From contig JARUPY010000085.1 of assembly GCA_029817715.1 (NCBI GenBank), forward strand, positions 558,001-622,000: DNA of 64,000 nucleotides, read 5' to 3'. The translations under genes were made by a program, and so were the position numbers. Below, piece by piece: positions 22,814 to 35,700 of this stretch. The notes beneath the pieces were generated by a model. That model worked only from the letters and a program-made list of their open reading frames with translations, had not been told where the DNA came from and did no database searches. Source of the stretch: Melastoma dodecandrum (Eukaryota > Streptophyta > Magnoliopsida > Myrtales > Melastomataceae). The first letter of the stretch is position 1; the number at the start of each line of letters is the position of its first letter.

Positions 22814-25800
22814 ATGGTAAAGGCCTACCTCCGGTACGAGCCCGCGGCGGCGTTCGGCGTGATCGCTTCTCCGGACTCCAACATAGCCTACGATGCCACC
22901 GGGAAGCACGTCCTCGCTCCTGCCCTCGAGAAGGTCGGCGTATGGCACGTCCGCCAGGGCGCTTGCATCAGGAGCCTCTCCCCTTCCTCGTCCTCCTCCT
23001 CGGGGCCTTCTCTCGCCGTCACCTGTATCGCTACCTCTTCTCCGTCCTCTCCTTCCCTGGTGAGTCCGTCCTCTTGCGAGGAGTCACTGTGAACTTCTGG
23101 ATGGGAATTTGTTGATCGTGATATTGTATTTGAGGTGATTAATATATTTTAAATTTTGGCTGTTAAGTTGGCTTTCATTTCGTGGTGTTTTTAGTTATGG
23201 GCATGATGACTTGTCCTCGCCAGTTGCTCATTCTCTGGTATTATAATGGTTCCATACCTTGCAAACTTATGATTTTGTTTACCACAGTTTGCAAGTGGAT
23301 ATGCGGATGGAAGCATCCGGATATGGGATTTCGAGAAGGGTTCCTGTGAGACAACATTAAACGGACACAAAGGGGCTGTATCAGCGATTAGATATGGTAA
23401 ACTTGGCTCTTTGTTTGCTTCTGGAAGCAAAGACAATGACATCATACTATGGGACCTGGTCGGGGAGGCTGGCCTATATCGGCTGTGTGGTCATCGCGAT
23501 CAGGTAGGTGAAACTTTTCATTATTAGCTTTCGTTTGATGTCATATTCTTGTCTCTGATTCGACGAATTTTCAACTCTCTGCTTTGATTGGTATGCTTAG
23601 GTTACCGATCTCGTCTTCCTGGACTCAGATAAAAAGCTTGTGAGCTCCTCCAAAGACAAGTATCTAAGAGTATGGGATCTCGACACGCAGCATTGTATGC
23701 AGATTGTTGGTGGCCATCACAGCGAAATTTGGTCCATTGATGTTGATCCCAAAGAAGTTTATCTAGTGACAGGCTCTGCTGATCCAGAACTTCGATTTTA
23801 CACGATTAAGAGTGAAACAATTGAAAGGGTTTCTGCATCTAATGGCCCAGAGAATAGTGATGGTGATTCCTCATCCAATAGCAAATGGGAAGTATTAAAA
23901 TCTTTTGGTGAGATTCAGCGACAAAGCAAGGACAGGGTGGCAACCTTAAGGTTCAATAGTTCTGGTAGCTTGTTAGCTTGCCAAGTGGCAGGAAAGATAG
24001 TGGAAGTTTTCAGGGTATTGGATGAGACTGAAGCTAAGCGTAAGGCAAAGCGCAGATTACAGAGGAAGAAAGAGAAGAAAGGGGCAACTGATGTTGGTGT
24101 GAATGTCGATGTAGGTCAAGGAACTAGTGAAATTCAGACCATTGAAATTTCAGTTCCTGATATTTTTAAGCTACTTCAAACAATTCGAGCAGGAAAAAAG
24201 ATTTGTTCAGCATCATTTTGCCCAGTAGCTCCAAAAAAAAGTTTGGCTATAGTGGCTTTGTCTTTGAACAACAATGTGTTAGAGTTGCACTCTATTGAGG
24301 CCAGTGGAACAAGTAAAACGCATTCTATTGAGCTTCAGGGACATCGTTCGGTCGTCAGAAGTGTAACTCTGAGCTCAGATAACAGTCTATTAATGTCAAC
24401 AAGTCATGATACCATAAAATTCTGGAATCCTAGTACAGGAGTGTGTTTACGAACTGTCGAGTCCGGATACGGACTTTGTGGCATTATTGTCCCCCAAAAC
24501 AAGTATTCTATCATAGGAACTAAAGCTGGTGCCATAGAAATCATTGACATTGGCAGTGGAACACGTGTTGAAGTTGTGGAAGCTCATGGTGGTTCCATTC
24601 CGTCAATTGTGGCTATCCCTAACGAGAATGGTTTTATCACTGGCAGTTCAGATCGTGATGTGAAGTTTTGGGAGTATGGAATGAAGCAACAGCCTGATCA
24701 GGTGGGTTTGACTTGTCAGCAGATATTAGTTACTTGATCTTACATTATGCGATCTAAATTTTATAAATTTCAAATATCTGGAACACTGGATAATTCTTCT
24801 GTCCTTTTCTTGTATTTCTTTTTTGCTTCTTTTCCATTTCTTCTGAAAAAATTTTTTATATTCGTTTTTTTTATGATGGTATTCTCTGATAATGGACTAA
24901 CTAAATTATTTCTGTAGAGTATTTTTGGCCAGTTCTAATGATGAAATTTGAGAAACTAGTCTAGCAAGTGATTGTGATAGCAATTCGCATTTAGAAATGT
25001 TAGTATGACTCTAATTTCAGATGTTGTTACTTCTGCTTGATGGACAGAGTTCAAAGCAATTGACAGTGTCAAATGTGAGGACCATGACGATGGATGAGGA
25101 TGTGGTTGTGGTTGGTGTAAGCCCTGATGGCCAAAAGATTGCTGTTGCGTTGCTAAATAGCACCGTGAAGGTAGTACTCACCAGCTTTCTTCTTCCTGTT
25201 TGAGGATGGGCTTGTCAATTCTAAGGGATGAACTTTGAAAATAAACCCCCATTATTTTTAGTTGTTAGATAGAGCGAGCTTCATTAATGGGGTTTGCTCT
25301 TCTCAGTCATCCTGCCTAATTAGTGTCCGTCATTATTCAGTTCTCCCTTTGCACTTTCTTTTCTTATATTTGTAAGCATTATCTTTCTATATTGATGCCT
25401 TACAACCCCCCCCCCCCCCCCCAATCATTATGTAACTCCTTGCAGATTCGCGCATCTCCCTACACAGTTTTTGTTAAAGGGAATTCATCAATGCTCAAAA
25501 AATTAGATTCTATCTACAGTATTAAGTCCCTTCGTTTTTGCTTTTACTAGGTTTTCTTCATGGATTCTCTGAAGCCTGCACATACATTGTATGGCCACAA
25601 ACTGCCAGTGCTATGCCTGGATATTTCTTCAGATGGAGATTTGATAGTGACAGGCTCTGCAGATAAAAATTTAATGATATGGGGATTGGATTTTGGTGAT
25701 CGGCATAAGGCAATTTTTGCCCATGCAGATAGGTAATGCATCTTTTGTGGATGGGATTATGTTTTATATTTTTTGTCTCAATGTCGTTACAGCTAAAGCT

Positions 25801-28800
25801 AATCCCCATATTGATTTTTGTGTTAGTATCTTGGCAGTGCGATTTGTTCGCAATACACATTATGTGTTTAGCGCAGGCAAAGACCGGCTTCTGAAATACT
25901 GGGATGCTGACAAGTTTGAGTTGCTTTTAACCATTCAAGGACATCATGCTGCTATTCTAGGCCTTGCTGTCAGCAGCCGTGGTGATTTTGTTGTGACGGG
26001 ATCACATGATCATTCAATTCGCCGATGGGATCGTACTGATGAACCCTTCTTCATTGAGGTGCTTATTACTTTAGGATTAGTTATTACCTGCAATGCTGAC
26101 TTGGTTAAGATAAGATATTCTCCATTCCGGTCAACACAGCCTAGAGTTCTTGCTAGATGTAATTTGTGCTTAGAGGAGACAGCATGAAGGCCCATTGCAT
26201 TGAACTAGATTGCCTTTGTTGTACCTATGAGATGGAGGTCTTATGCGCCTAGGTGCTGGACTTTTAACTCTTTCGATGAAGATTTAACGTATGACATATG
26301 TTGGCTATGGTTGCTAGTGTAATTCAATTTAGGGAAGTCAGATATAGTTTTCTTTAAAAAGAAGAAAATCAGTAACACTGGATAAGTGCTTGGGATTGGT
26401 AGCTTCTGGGACAAACAGATTTACACATTAGTAGAAATTACTATGAAAAGGAAGGAAAAGAAGGGAAACATGGGGTCTGAAGTAGATATTATTTCTCTTT
26501 GCCTTCAACGCTATTCTAGAATTAATAAAGTTCAATATAACTAAACGGGTAATACCTTCATGCTTTTCCTTTTGTTGATGCCTGTAATATTTATAATTCA
26601 AACCCTTTGTTGTCTTTTGCATTCTGTGAACAATTAGTAGAGAGTTTAATTGCTGCCATGGTTTTATCAGGGCTGTACCCTTTTTTAACACTTCTTGTCT
26701 CAAGTAATTCACGGGTTCGGCAATTGTGTGCATTTTTCGGCTTTGAGTCCATTGTATGGGGATAACGGTTTGGTCAATGAATATCTAAGTCATACAGGCT
26801 CTGCCACATTTCCCTTGCTAAATCAAGTGCCGTATTTCTTCCCTACGAATTTGCCAGATGAATGGGAAGTGCGCTTCTGAAGCATATGACCTGAACTTAG
26901 TGCTCTGGAATAGCTTTAGAATTTCATAGATTCTGACCCAGTAGACTATTTAGCATTCTTATTTTTCTCTATTTTAATTTGTCACTCCATTTGTCTGCAT
27001 TCTGAATCCCCAGGAAGAAAAGGAAAAAAGATTGGAGGAGATGTTTGAGAATGACCTCGACAGTGCATTTGGAAACCGCTTCCTTGCTAAGGAAGAGATA
27101 CCTGAAGAAGGTGCTGTGGCTATAGCAGGGAAGAAAACTCAGGAGACATTGACAGCAACTGATTCAATTATAGAGGCACTGGACCTTGCAGATATAGAGT
27201 TGAAGAGGATTACTGAATATGAGGTATTTCTTGCTCTTTCATTTCAGATTCATTGGAGGTTTTCATTTCTCTAAATTTTATGTTATGCAGTCTACTATGT
27301 TGTAGGTCATATTCTTCCCCCTCCCCTTTTCTATTTTAGGTATATGCATACACATCACCAAGTAGAAGATAATGAATATTCCTTTTGAATTTAGGCTAGT
27401 CATTTTTAAGTATTTTATAGCATGTTCACTAAAAATGAATTCTCAGTATAATGCTGGTTTATGAAATGTGACTTGCAGCATCGATTTTTGTGTCTCGCTT
27501 TGGACATGAACCCTTATCTGTGCCTGAATTTTTATTTAGGGATACATATCATGAAGCTTGTTATCTTTACCAAATATTATAGGTGAAAGCCAGTGTTAAG
27601 ATTTGGATTGTTGAATGCATCCTTATTTAGAATTAAATTGTTAAGACTTTGAACAGTTACTGTTTTTTTATCTACATTGACAGGAGGAGAAAAGCAGAGG
27701 AAAAGTTGGGGAATTCCAACCAAACTTCATGATGCTTGGGCTTTCTCCATCAGATTATGTACTACGAGCCCTGACGAATGTCCAAAGCAATGATCTTGAA
27801 CAGACATTATTGGTAGGCATTTCTATTTTTAGGTATTTTCAATGCAAGAAATAATAGGTGCTAGTGGGTTATGCCTTTTCCTGTCCCATAATCGGTAACA
27901 AAACCATGAATTTTTATAGTATAATAATATCATTCCTTTCAGTTTCTTTAAATGACTTATCTGTTGTCTCCTATGATTGCTGGTTCGTTATACTATGTTA
28001 TGGTTGATGTAGCATGGGAAGAAAAGTGTGAACATAGTTAGATTCATTTACTCTTTAAATAGTAAATCAGATCATAACATTTTCTTGATGGTTTTCCTCT
28101 GATAGTTCTACATCTTTTCTAGCAAAGGTTAATGCTCAGAACTATGGTCTGGCTGTTTTAGAAATTATCGTATCGCTTTGTTTCCAAACCTTTTAATTGG
28201 ACCTCTTGAAGCACGGCTGAAACTTTTGAAGTAATCACTTACTGGGTTTATTTCATGCAGGGCATTCCATTTTCAGATTCTTTGAAAATTTTGTCCTACC
28301 TGAAGGATTGGACTTCATACCCTGATAAGGTTTGAAAGCTTGGATACCCTGTCTATTGATGAGTTTAATCTGGAATTTTTTCTTATAAGCATGGTTCGTT
28401 TTACGAGTCTCGTTTATGCTTAAAATAATTAGCATTTTGACTCTCAGACAAATTATATCAGAACTAATTTACAATAATCAGCTGTGGATCTTCATCCATT
28501 TTCTCAGTGATAGTTTTCTCCATTTTGACTTGTAAATTAGTCGGACTTGAATATCTCGTACCTCTTTTGATGAGAAACCAAGTAGAGGAGCTGGTCTTTA
28601 ATAAATACTCGTCCTTTTTTGTTTGATCTCCAGATTGAGGTTGTATCAAAGGTTGCTACGGTACTTCTGCAGACACATCACCATCAGTTGATTTCGACCC
28701 CCTCTGCCAGGCCCTTGTTGATCACTCTTAAGAAGGTTCTTCACGAAAGAATCAAGGTAACACACTTTGTAAATCACGGGAATAATTTTAGCCAGGAAGT

Positions 28801-29154
28801 ATGATATTGCATGAAACTGGAGATGACAATTGTGTATGTTTGTTTAGGGGTGCAAGGATACAATTGGATTTAATCTTGCCGCAATGGACCATATGAAGGT
28901 AAAAAGCACATTTCCTTTTTATCGAATTATGCGGTGTTAAGTTTTCAAGCATGCAAACTAATTGTTCAACATTTATTCATGTTCAGCAATTGATGGCTAT
29001 GAAGTCCGATGCTCTCTTCCAAGACGCAAAGGCTAAGTTGTCGGAGATCCGTTCACAGCTATCAAAACGGGCAGAATCTAGAGAGGACCCCAGACAAGAG
29101 AAACGTAGAAAGAAGAAACAGAAGAAGTCCGGTGATTTGCATGCATTAGCATGA
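22814..29154 (+). CDS. WDR3: WDR3/UTP12, WD40 protein of the small-subunit processome
   Basis: Nucleolar U3 snoRNP protein for 18S rRNA maturation. Exons: 22814-23059, 23288-23503, 23601-24701, 25048-25170, 25551-25732, 25827-26058, 27014-27223, 27684-27812, 28261-28329, 28634-28756, 28848-28898 and 28987-29154; 2850 bases, about 949 residues, near the size of the Arabidopsis protein. Exon 4 could instead begin at 25021 (nine more residues); 25048 fits the family better. Start [10 protein letters not shown] is canonical. WD40 repeats run from about residue 60 to 680 ([44 protein letters not shown]). A lysine-rich insert occurs in exon 3. The Utp12 domain lies at about 795-900 ([25 protein letters not shown]). 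The tail RRKKKQKK is a likely nucleolar signal. Intron 4 carries 17 consecutive C. Confidence 0.95.
25406..25422 (+). repeat. poly-C tract (17 C) in a WDR3 intron
   Basis: Uninterrupted run of 17 C between exons 4 and 5. Similar C or G runs occur at 22749-22761, 54324-54333 and 16381-16389. Such tracts are length-unstable and hard to sequence. Confidence 0.9.
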
Positions 29155-29472
29155 GCCGGGGTATGTGTTTCTATCAATTGTTTTGGTAGTGCTAGTCACC
29201 ATAGTGTAAATGACTGAATTCCGTGGCATTAATGTCGGTCAATTTTGAGTTAGCATTTGAACACCTGAAATTGATCTCGCCTATGTGGAATACACTCGCA
29301 CCAGTGGACACTCCTCAACTTCCTTATCCGTATTGGTGTACAATGTGACATCCATATTGATGACTCTGAGTGTAAAAAAAGTAGCTCGTAGCCGAAGCAG
29401 TACAAAGAAATGAGGAAAAAGCGGCTGACTACTGGCTGCCTTGCTTTCTCCCAGGAGAAGCATGGTTATCGG

Positions 29473-30610
29473 TTAGTCTCTGCAAGGTACGCCTTGAACC
29501 TTATACCTGAAGTTTTTCCCTTCGAGACTCTTGCCAAATTGGCTGTCGGCCGGGCAATATTCCATGCGGTTGTGTACTCTAACTCTAAAGGACAGCAATT
29601 CCCAGACCAGCATGTTGTCACTCTTCCACTTCTGACCCCAATCCCGAGTCATTGTCGTCCACGGCGTCTTATCGCCTTTCACCTGAACAATGTATGTTCG
29701 ATACGAGGAATTGCTTGAAGTAAGGTTCCCAGTGATGGTATAACGGATCCCTCCTTTCTTCGGGCATGGAATCCTGTGATGTAGTGACAAGCTTGGTTTT
29801 TAGTTTGCTGTTGTCGTTTTGCTGATCAAAACTAGGCAGTATGCGTATAGAGTTTTGTTCTTAATTAGCGTTGGTCACGAAAATATTTTGCGTTTTAGTG
29901 TAATTATTTTTTAAATTCCGTAAATAATGCCCTGAACTCGACTTTATAAAAGTCGAGTTTGCCTTCCCTGAGTAGAACTCACATTCCGTTCTCTTAAGAA
30001 ACTCAGTTTTTAAAAGATGAGTACCGTAAAAAAACGTCAAAGCTTTTAAGATGCTTGAACTCTGCTTTTAAAAGGCCGAGTTCGGGGCATTATTTTAGGA
30101 ATTTTGAAAGTGTGTGCATTAAATCGCGAAGTATTTTTACGATAAATGCTAATTTGGAATCTGAACGTGTAGTCAGTGGTCATCTGCACAAAAATAGACC
30201 CTGCTGTCGTGGTGGGTTGCACTAACCGCCATTGTCGTTTGCCATGTTGTAGTTTGTCGGGCAAAGGTTTGTAGTAGTGACTATTAAGTACGGCAACGAG
30301 GATCATCTATTCACTTGATCTTGTAGCAAGGGCCACAGGTCTGCCCATTGTTGAACATTGTCGTTGCTTAGTGTGGCCGTCTCTATTCCATAGCCAAGTC
30401 GAAAGACATCCTCGTAAGGGCAAGCCCCGCCTGTTGTGTTAAATAACCAAGAAACAGAGCAATTTTAGCTTGACGAATACCAGAGACCTTCGGTCTAGGT
30501 GCTGCTGTCGAATTGCTTGTTTGCATGGGCGCATGCCAAATGATCCGCCTTCATAGAACGTGGCATGGGCCTGCTTCCAAGATCCCGGCTGGAACCACGG
30601 CCTCGGATTC
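29473..30610 (-). pseudogene. alpha-expansin-like gene, multiply disabled
   Basis: Cell-wall-loosening protein family. Reading minus from about 30610: PRPWFQPGSWKQAHATFYEGGSFG (exon 1 end, no signal peptide or start found), an intron-like gap, GGACPYEDVFRLGYG, a one-base frame shift after LSND at about 30346, MFNNGQTCGPCYKIK followed by a stop, then TNLCPTNYN...NDNGG with a stop where Trp is expected, then CNPPRQ. After another gap an undamaged second domain follows (29790-29473) with PCPKKGGIRYTITGN, WGQKWKSD and LSFRVRV, ending at VPCRD. At least one shift and two stops plus a missing start make a full expansin impossible, although the carbohydrate-binding half is still open. Confidence 0.85.
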
Positions 30611-31403
30611 GTCTTCGCATCATTAAATCATTTTTGAAGGATCTTAATGAAATTATTCTTGGAAAGTGATGCCAGGCAGTGTCAAGAGTTGGGGATCAAA
30701 TCAATTAATACCGAGGCTCAGAGGCTCAGAGGATCTTAATATCGGAGTCGCTCAGAGGCTCCATCTTCGACTCTCCATCCCCCTATCCCTTCCGGCCAGG
30801 AAGGAACGAACGCCTACATAGGAGTTGGCAGATATCCGGCTTGGAGCGAGCTGCGCAACTCATCGGCTCCTCGTATTCGTCATATATGACAGTCCTTCGG
30901 CCCACCGTGTTCTGGAAGAAGGACCATCACTAGCTAGCTAGCTTACCCTCTCCTTATCTGTTCAAGTTTTCATACGTGGACGAATGAGCAAAGACTCGTG
31001 CTCAACCAAGGGAGTGGGAGTGTCTCTGTTAATAAATTATATAAATAAATGAATGAAAAATTTTTTATTCATAACAATTCACTTTCGATAATTTCATTTT
31101 ATGATAATAACTTTTTTTCACACGAAATACTTAAAAAAAGATCATATTAATGGCTGTTTAAAGCCGGAGTTACATGATAGATTTGCCATTCCAAAGTTGT
31201 TTTCTATTTTTATTGGGTGAATTGGACTGTCGGGGTGATGTCGCTTCGCTTTGAAAGTGGTTGGAATGACACTCTACCTTGGATGGCAAACGTGAGCGAG
31301 CGCGAACTCATTCTTGAAATTATTTTCTGGTTTTAGTTTTACCCCTCTTTGTGTGAGCTCATAGCACGGAAGTAGAATATATGAACGTGTTTGTCGCCTG
31401 CAG
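30611..31403. other. intergenic, nothing recognised
   Basis: Lies between two pseudogenes. A short perfect repeat GAGGCTCAGAGG-like occurs at 30710-30755. No coding sequence identified. Confidence 0.45.
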
Positions 31404-32169
31404 GACTGAGCTCTGTCCATTCAGCGGGGCAAAGCTGTACCACTGAAAGAGATCAGATTCATCCGTGCTGATTCCCGGTTGAAATTATGAGGCCTTTGCA
31501 ATACAAATGGAGTGCCAGTGCACGAGTGTCGTATTGTTGAGACTTCGACTTGGATAGATTTTGACAATGCTAAGTTTGTGCCATGTTGGCTCAACTTTCG
31601 GGTCTTCCTTTTTTTCCAACTCAAAATGCAAGAGGTGCTTCCACAACCTGTTGAAGCCGCCGAAGCTTACATGGACAGCCATTTACAGGAAGCAGCACAA
31701 AAGGTGAGGAATATGAATATGTTTCATGTTGTTTGGAACCTGTTTTGATCTTTGATCGACCCGTTTTTCGTTGCTGTTTTAAGGACATTGCCCAAGAAGC
31801 CATCAAGAAAAGACAACGTGCTAAAAAGAAGCCTTATCTCGGTGCGACCCTGGAAGTCACTTAGAAACAAAGGACTCAGAAGCCAGAGGTCTGTGATGCA
31901 GCTAGAGAAGCTGCTCTACGGTGGGTGCATTTCTTTGCTGTATTGACATGGTCGATGCTGACGTTTTGGATTCCGGAAGAGAGCCCTTCAAGTGTGCTAT
32001 TCCATGATCTTGACTTTTCCATTTTTCCCTTTAGTGAAATAAAGGAAAGGATCAAGAAGACCAAGGATGAGAAGAAGGACAAGAAGGCAGAAGCAACGGC
32101 TAAGCTGCAGAAAAGGGCAACAATTCCAAAGGACGAAAATTAGGAGGTGGTGGCGGTGGAAAGCGCTGA
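31404..32169 (+). pseudogene. 60S ribosomal protein L24 (eL24), unprocessed pseudogene
   Basis: Large-subunit ribosomal protein copy. Starting just after a CAG acceptor at 31401-31403: TELCPFSGAKLY, a frame break and stop near 31440, RFIRADSR, an intron relic, [19 protein letters not shown] and IYRKQHKK, an intron (GTGAGG at 31705), DIAQEAIKKRQRAKKKPY, GATLEVT then an in-frame TAG (31861-31863), KQRTQKPEVCDAAREAALR, an intron, EIKERIKKTKDEKKDKK, another shift, and the original tail KLGGGGGKR with its stop at 32167-32169. The exon encoding the MVLK start was not found. Introns are retained, so this arose by DNA duplication rather than reverse transcription. Confidence 0.88.
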
Positions 32170-32740
32170 ACCCTTGCCGACTTCTCCTCGAGATTTCAGG
32201 GCAAGAGAGATTAATTTTGCTCACTTTTACGTCACTCCTGTCAATCCTTGCTTTTGTTTCATCAAAGTTTTCTTTATCAAACTTGTTATTGATATTGCCC
32301 TGTTCAAATTCTGACATCATTTGCTGGGAGCTTGACGCTCCAGCGTCGGAAGCAAATGGTCAAGTTCCTAAAGAATCACAGAACAAGTTATGGTTTGTGG
32401 GTGGCGTAGCCAAGTACCAACCAAAAAGGCCAGTGCACAGCGATGCTGCTGAAATGTGAGATTTGGAGCTGTGAATGACCAAGTTTTCAACCAACCGTAA
32501 TAAGTCCTCCAAGCTTCACTGAGGTGGAGGACTAAAATAAGACATCGCGTTCAATCTCGAATTTGGTACTATTTTAACCCAAAAGATGCTCAGATGTTCA
32601 TCTCTGCAATTGCATATCATCCCTCATTTCCGAGATCAGCTCAGAAATGAAGTTCCGGCACAAAAATTGAAATACTACACCACGGGGTTGAGTATGTGGT
32701 CGTTTATAAAAAAATAGTAGTAGACTAATGAGGAAGAATC
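32170..32740. other. non-coding; 3' region of pyruvate kinase on minus
   Basis: No protein recognised. The right end is just downstream of the pyruvate kinase stop and likely its 3' UTR. Confidence 0.45.
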
Positions 32741-35700
32741 TCAGTCTTCCAGCTCGATGATTTTAACGACCGAGGCATCGCCAACTTTCTGGCAGACCAC
32801 AACCCTGTCGTGCGACTTGATGATACTGGACGCTTTTCCATGATCAAGGGCGACCTTCAGAACAGACTCATTCGTGGCGCTCGTAGACTCTGCCTGCATT
32901 TGTTGCATTTCAAACTGTTAAGGAGCTGTCATATAGAGCTTCTATGATGGTATGAATAGATCATTACGTTAAGCAAAGAAAAGCTTTTCGCAGGACCGTG
33001 AGCAGTCTGGAATTGATTCATCTAAACATTCCATTTCAACCAATAATATACAAGTTGACAAGCTTACCGGATGGCGAGGATCAGCGAGCATTGGGAAGAG
33101 ACCTCTAACGATCAACGATTGTCTTGCCTGCAACAAACACTATAATTAAATTACAAATAGACAATCTTTTAAGACTCCTAAAGTGGCTTCTCCAATGGCG
33201 CCCTTTGCGTATTATCCCTATCCTCATTTTGCTCTTTCTTGGATCTTGTAATATGTTAATTGTAGTTTCAATAACGCACCTCCTAACTACTTAAATTTCA
33301 ATCGATGCATCTCTAACTATTGATGATCATGCTCATTCATGCTCACTTATAACCTAATTAGCCTTCGGTTCACCGTAAACTAGGGGATAATTTGGGTGAA
33401 TGCAATGAAAGTCTATATCAGGTGACAATGGCGTCCACGTGTATTCTTTCATTTCTCATGTACTGCCATGCTATCGGCAATTATTTTCAGGTGAATTCTA
33501 CGCCTATAGTATTCTCTACTTCAGCAGGATAATCACCATTCTTCTAGAAAAGGAATTACATTCAGATCTTTTAATAATTAATCCTCGAAGCGATCATCAG
33601 CGTATCAGTTGCAGCATGGCTTAGCCAATGGTTTCTTCTATCAAATAATATGCTCAATAAGGGCTTCTAATATCCTATCGGGATCCTTCATATAAATATA
33701 TACTACCTACTAATTTTTATTGCTAAGATTATTTTCTCGAGCGATAGGAACAAGCCATTAGGGAAATTATTTGCATTCTTGACCACTAGAAGAAATTTGG
33801 TGCATACCTCAAAAGCACCGGTAAAGCTCCACTTCAGCTGGTTTGTCTTGAGGCGGGGGATGACAACAGATAGAACCGGCATTGTTGGCCTGTATTTTGC
33901 TATCAATCTGAAAATATCAAAGTAGGTCAAGGAAAAAGAATAAGGACCACAACGAATTGCCCAAAGTAGAGTGACAGATTTATATTTTCCTGAAGTTATA
34001 TCCAATCTGGTTAATCTACATTACAGTTGGTAAATGCATTTGAACCCGACAAATGTATACACATATATAAAGAGAACCTCACCTAGCGGCCCTTCCAGAT
34101 GATGTGAAACAAATTATGACAGAAGCCTTAACTTTGATTGCAGCACGGACCTGCAAAAAAAGTACCAATTCATTGGTGCATGAGTGAGTTGGGGCAGGCA
34201 TATCTAACTTCTCCTCTAGCTAGAAAAGAAACATAAGATCCACATATCTAATCTGCTGGAAATAATAGATTCACATACTGCGGAAGAAGCTATAGATTCC
34301 AAATGGGTCATAGGTTCGCCAACATATTTGACGGTCTTCTTAAAATACAGGTCCTGATTAAACACCTTCTCGGCCTGCATTACACATTACGTTGAATAAG
34401 GCCACATAAGGTGACAAGTAATAATGCCGACCAAAATAGAAGCAGAAACCGCATTAAGTTATCAGTCGTCCATGCTTCACATATCGTGAACCCTTCAGAA
34501 GTGTTTTCTTCCATTCAACGACAAACTAGGCAGGCCCATGATCACCCAGTGACCCATGAGATAGTTTTCAACTAAAAAGGCTTAGAACCCAAACTTGAGG
34601 AAAACATCTCAGTCAGAACATCATAAGGATAGGTACTTATTATATGAAGTGAAGATACAAAAGCAATGTTTAGATAAATGCATTAGAACCATATTATATA
34701 AATTCCAGCATCCTAAAGTTGCAGATGAAAGGAAATCTCAGATATATGACATTAGAAACTTTACCATCCATTAATGAACAATGTGTTATTTTAGAGGGTC
34801 TGTGTTTCTGATGGATGTAAACTACATATGTTTATGAGGAGACTGGTTAATTCTGCTGTAGATGTAGACAGGATGGCTTGGGGCAGCACATGTACCTCAG
34901 CACAAATTCTACCAACGGTAGATATAGTCTCGACTGGATATAATCCACGCAAGGTTTCAGCACCAAGGAGGATGGCATCCGTCCCTGCACTCGAAGTAAA
35001 TGTGTGTTAATGTCGTGTGGCCACACTGAAAAGCCAGCTTGAGTGAGCCATGTGGGGGCATACCATCAAGAACAGCATTAGCAACATCAGTTGCTTCAGC
35101 ACGAGTTGGCCTCAGATTATCAGTCATACTGTCAACAACACGGGTGACAACTGCAGGTTTTCCAGCCATATTACATTTGTATACGGCAGCTTTCTGGAAT
35201 AGAAACACCTGCAATTCAAAAGATCCAGTGACATTAATGACCATCAAAGTCTGACTATTCCAAATCAAACGAATCCCATTAGGTCATAACCACTGCCTCC
35301 TGTTCAAACAAATTCACAAGTTAAACATTACCTTCTCAGGGGGTAGGTCAATGCCCAGATTCCCACGCGAAAGTATGATCCCATCAGCTTCTTGAAGAAT
35401 TTCATCAAAGTGATTTAAACCCTAAAATATATATGTATATATATATTTAGGATACTTTTGGATACCCCAAATAATCCAGCACATTTTAGCAATCAATTCT
35501 CAGAAGAAAGAGAACTCACTTCAACATTTTCAATCTTAGCAAAAATTTGAGTCTGGCTGAGATCACTTGACTTAGAAAGGAATTCCCGTGCCTGTGACAT
35601 CAAGGGAATTATTAGCTTTATCCCTTGTTGAAATACTTTATTATATTCCAAAGAAGAAAAAATTCCCAACCTGACGAACGTCCTCAGCATGTCGGGTGTA

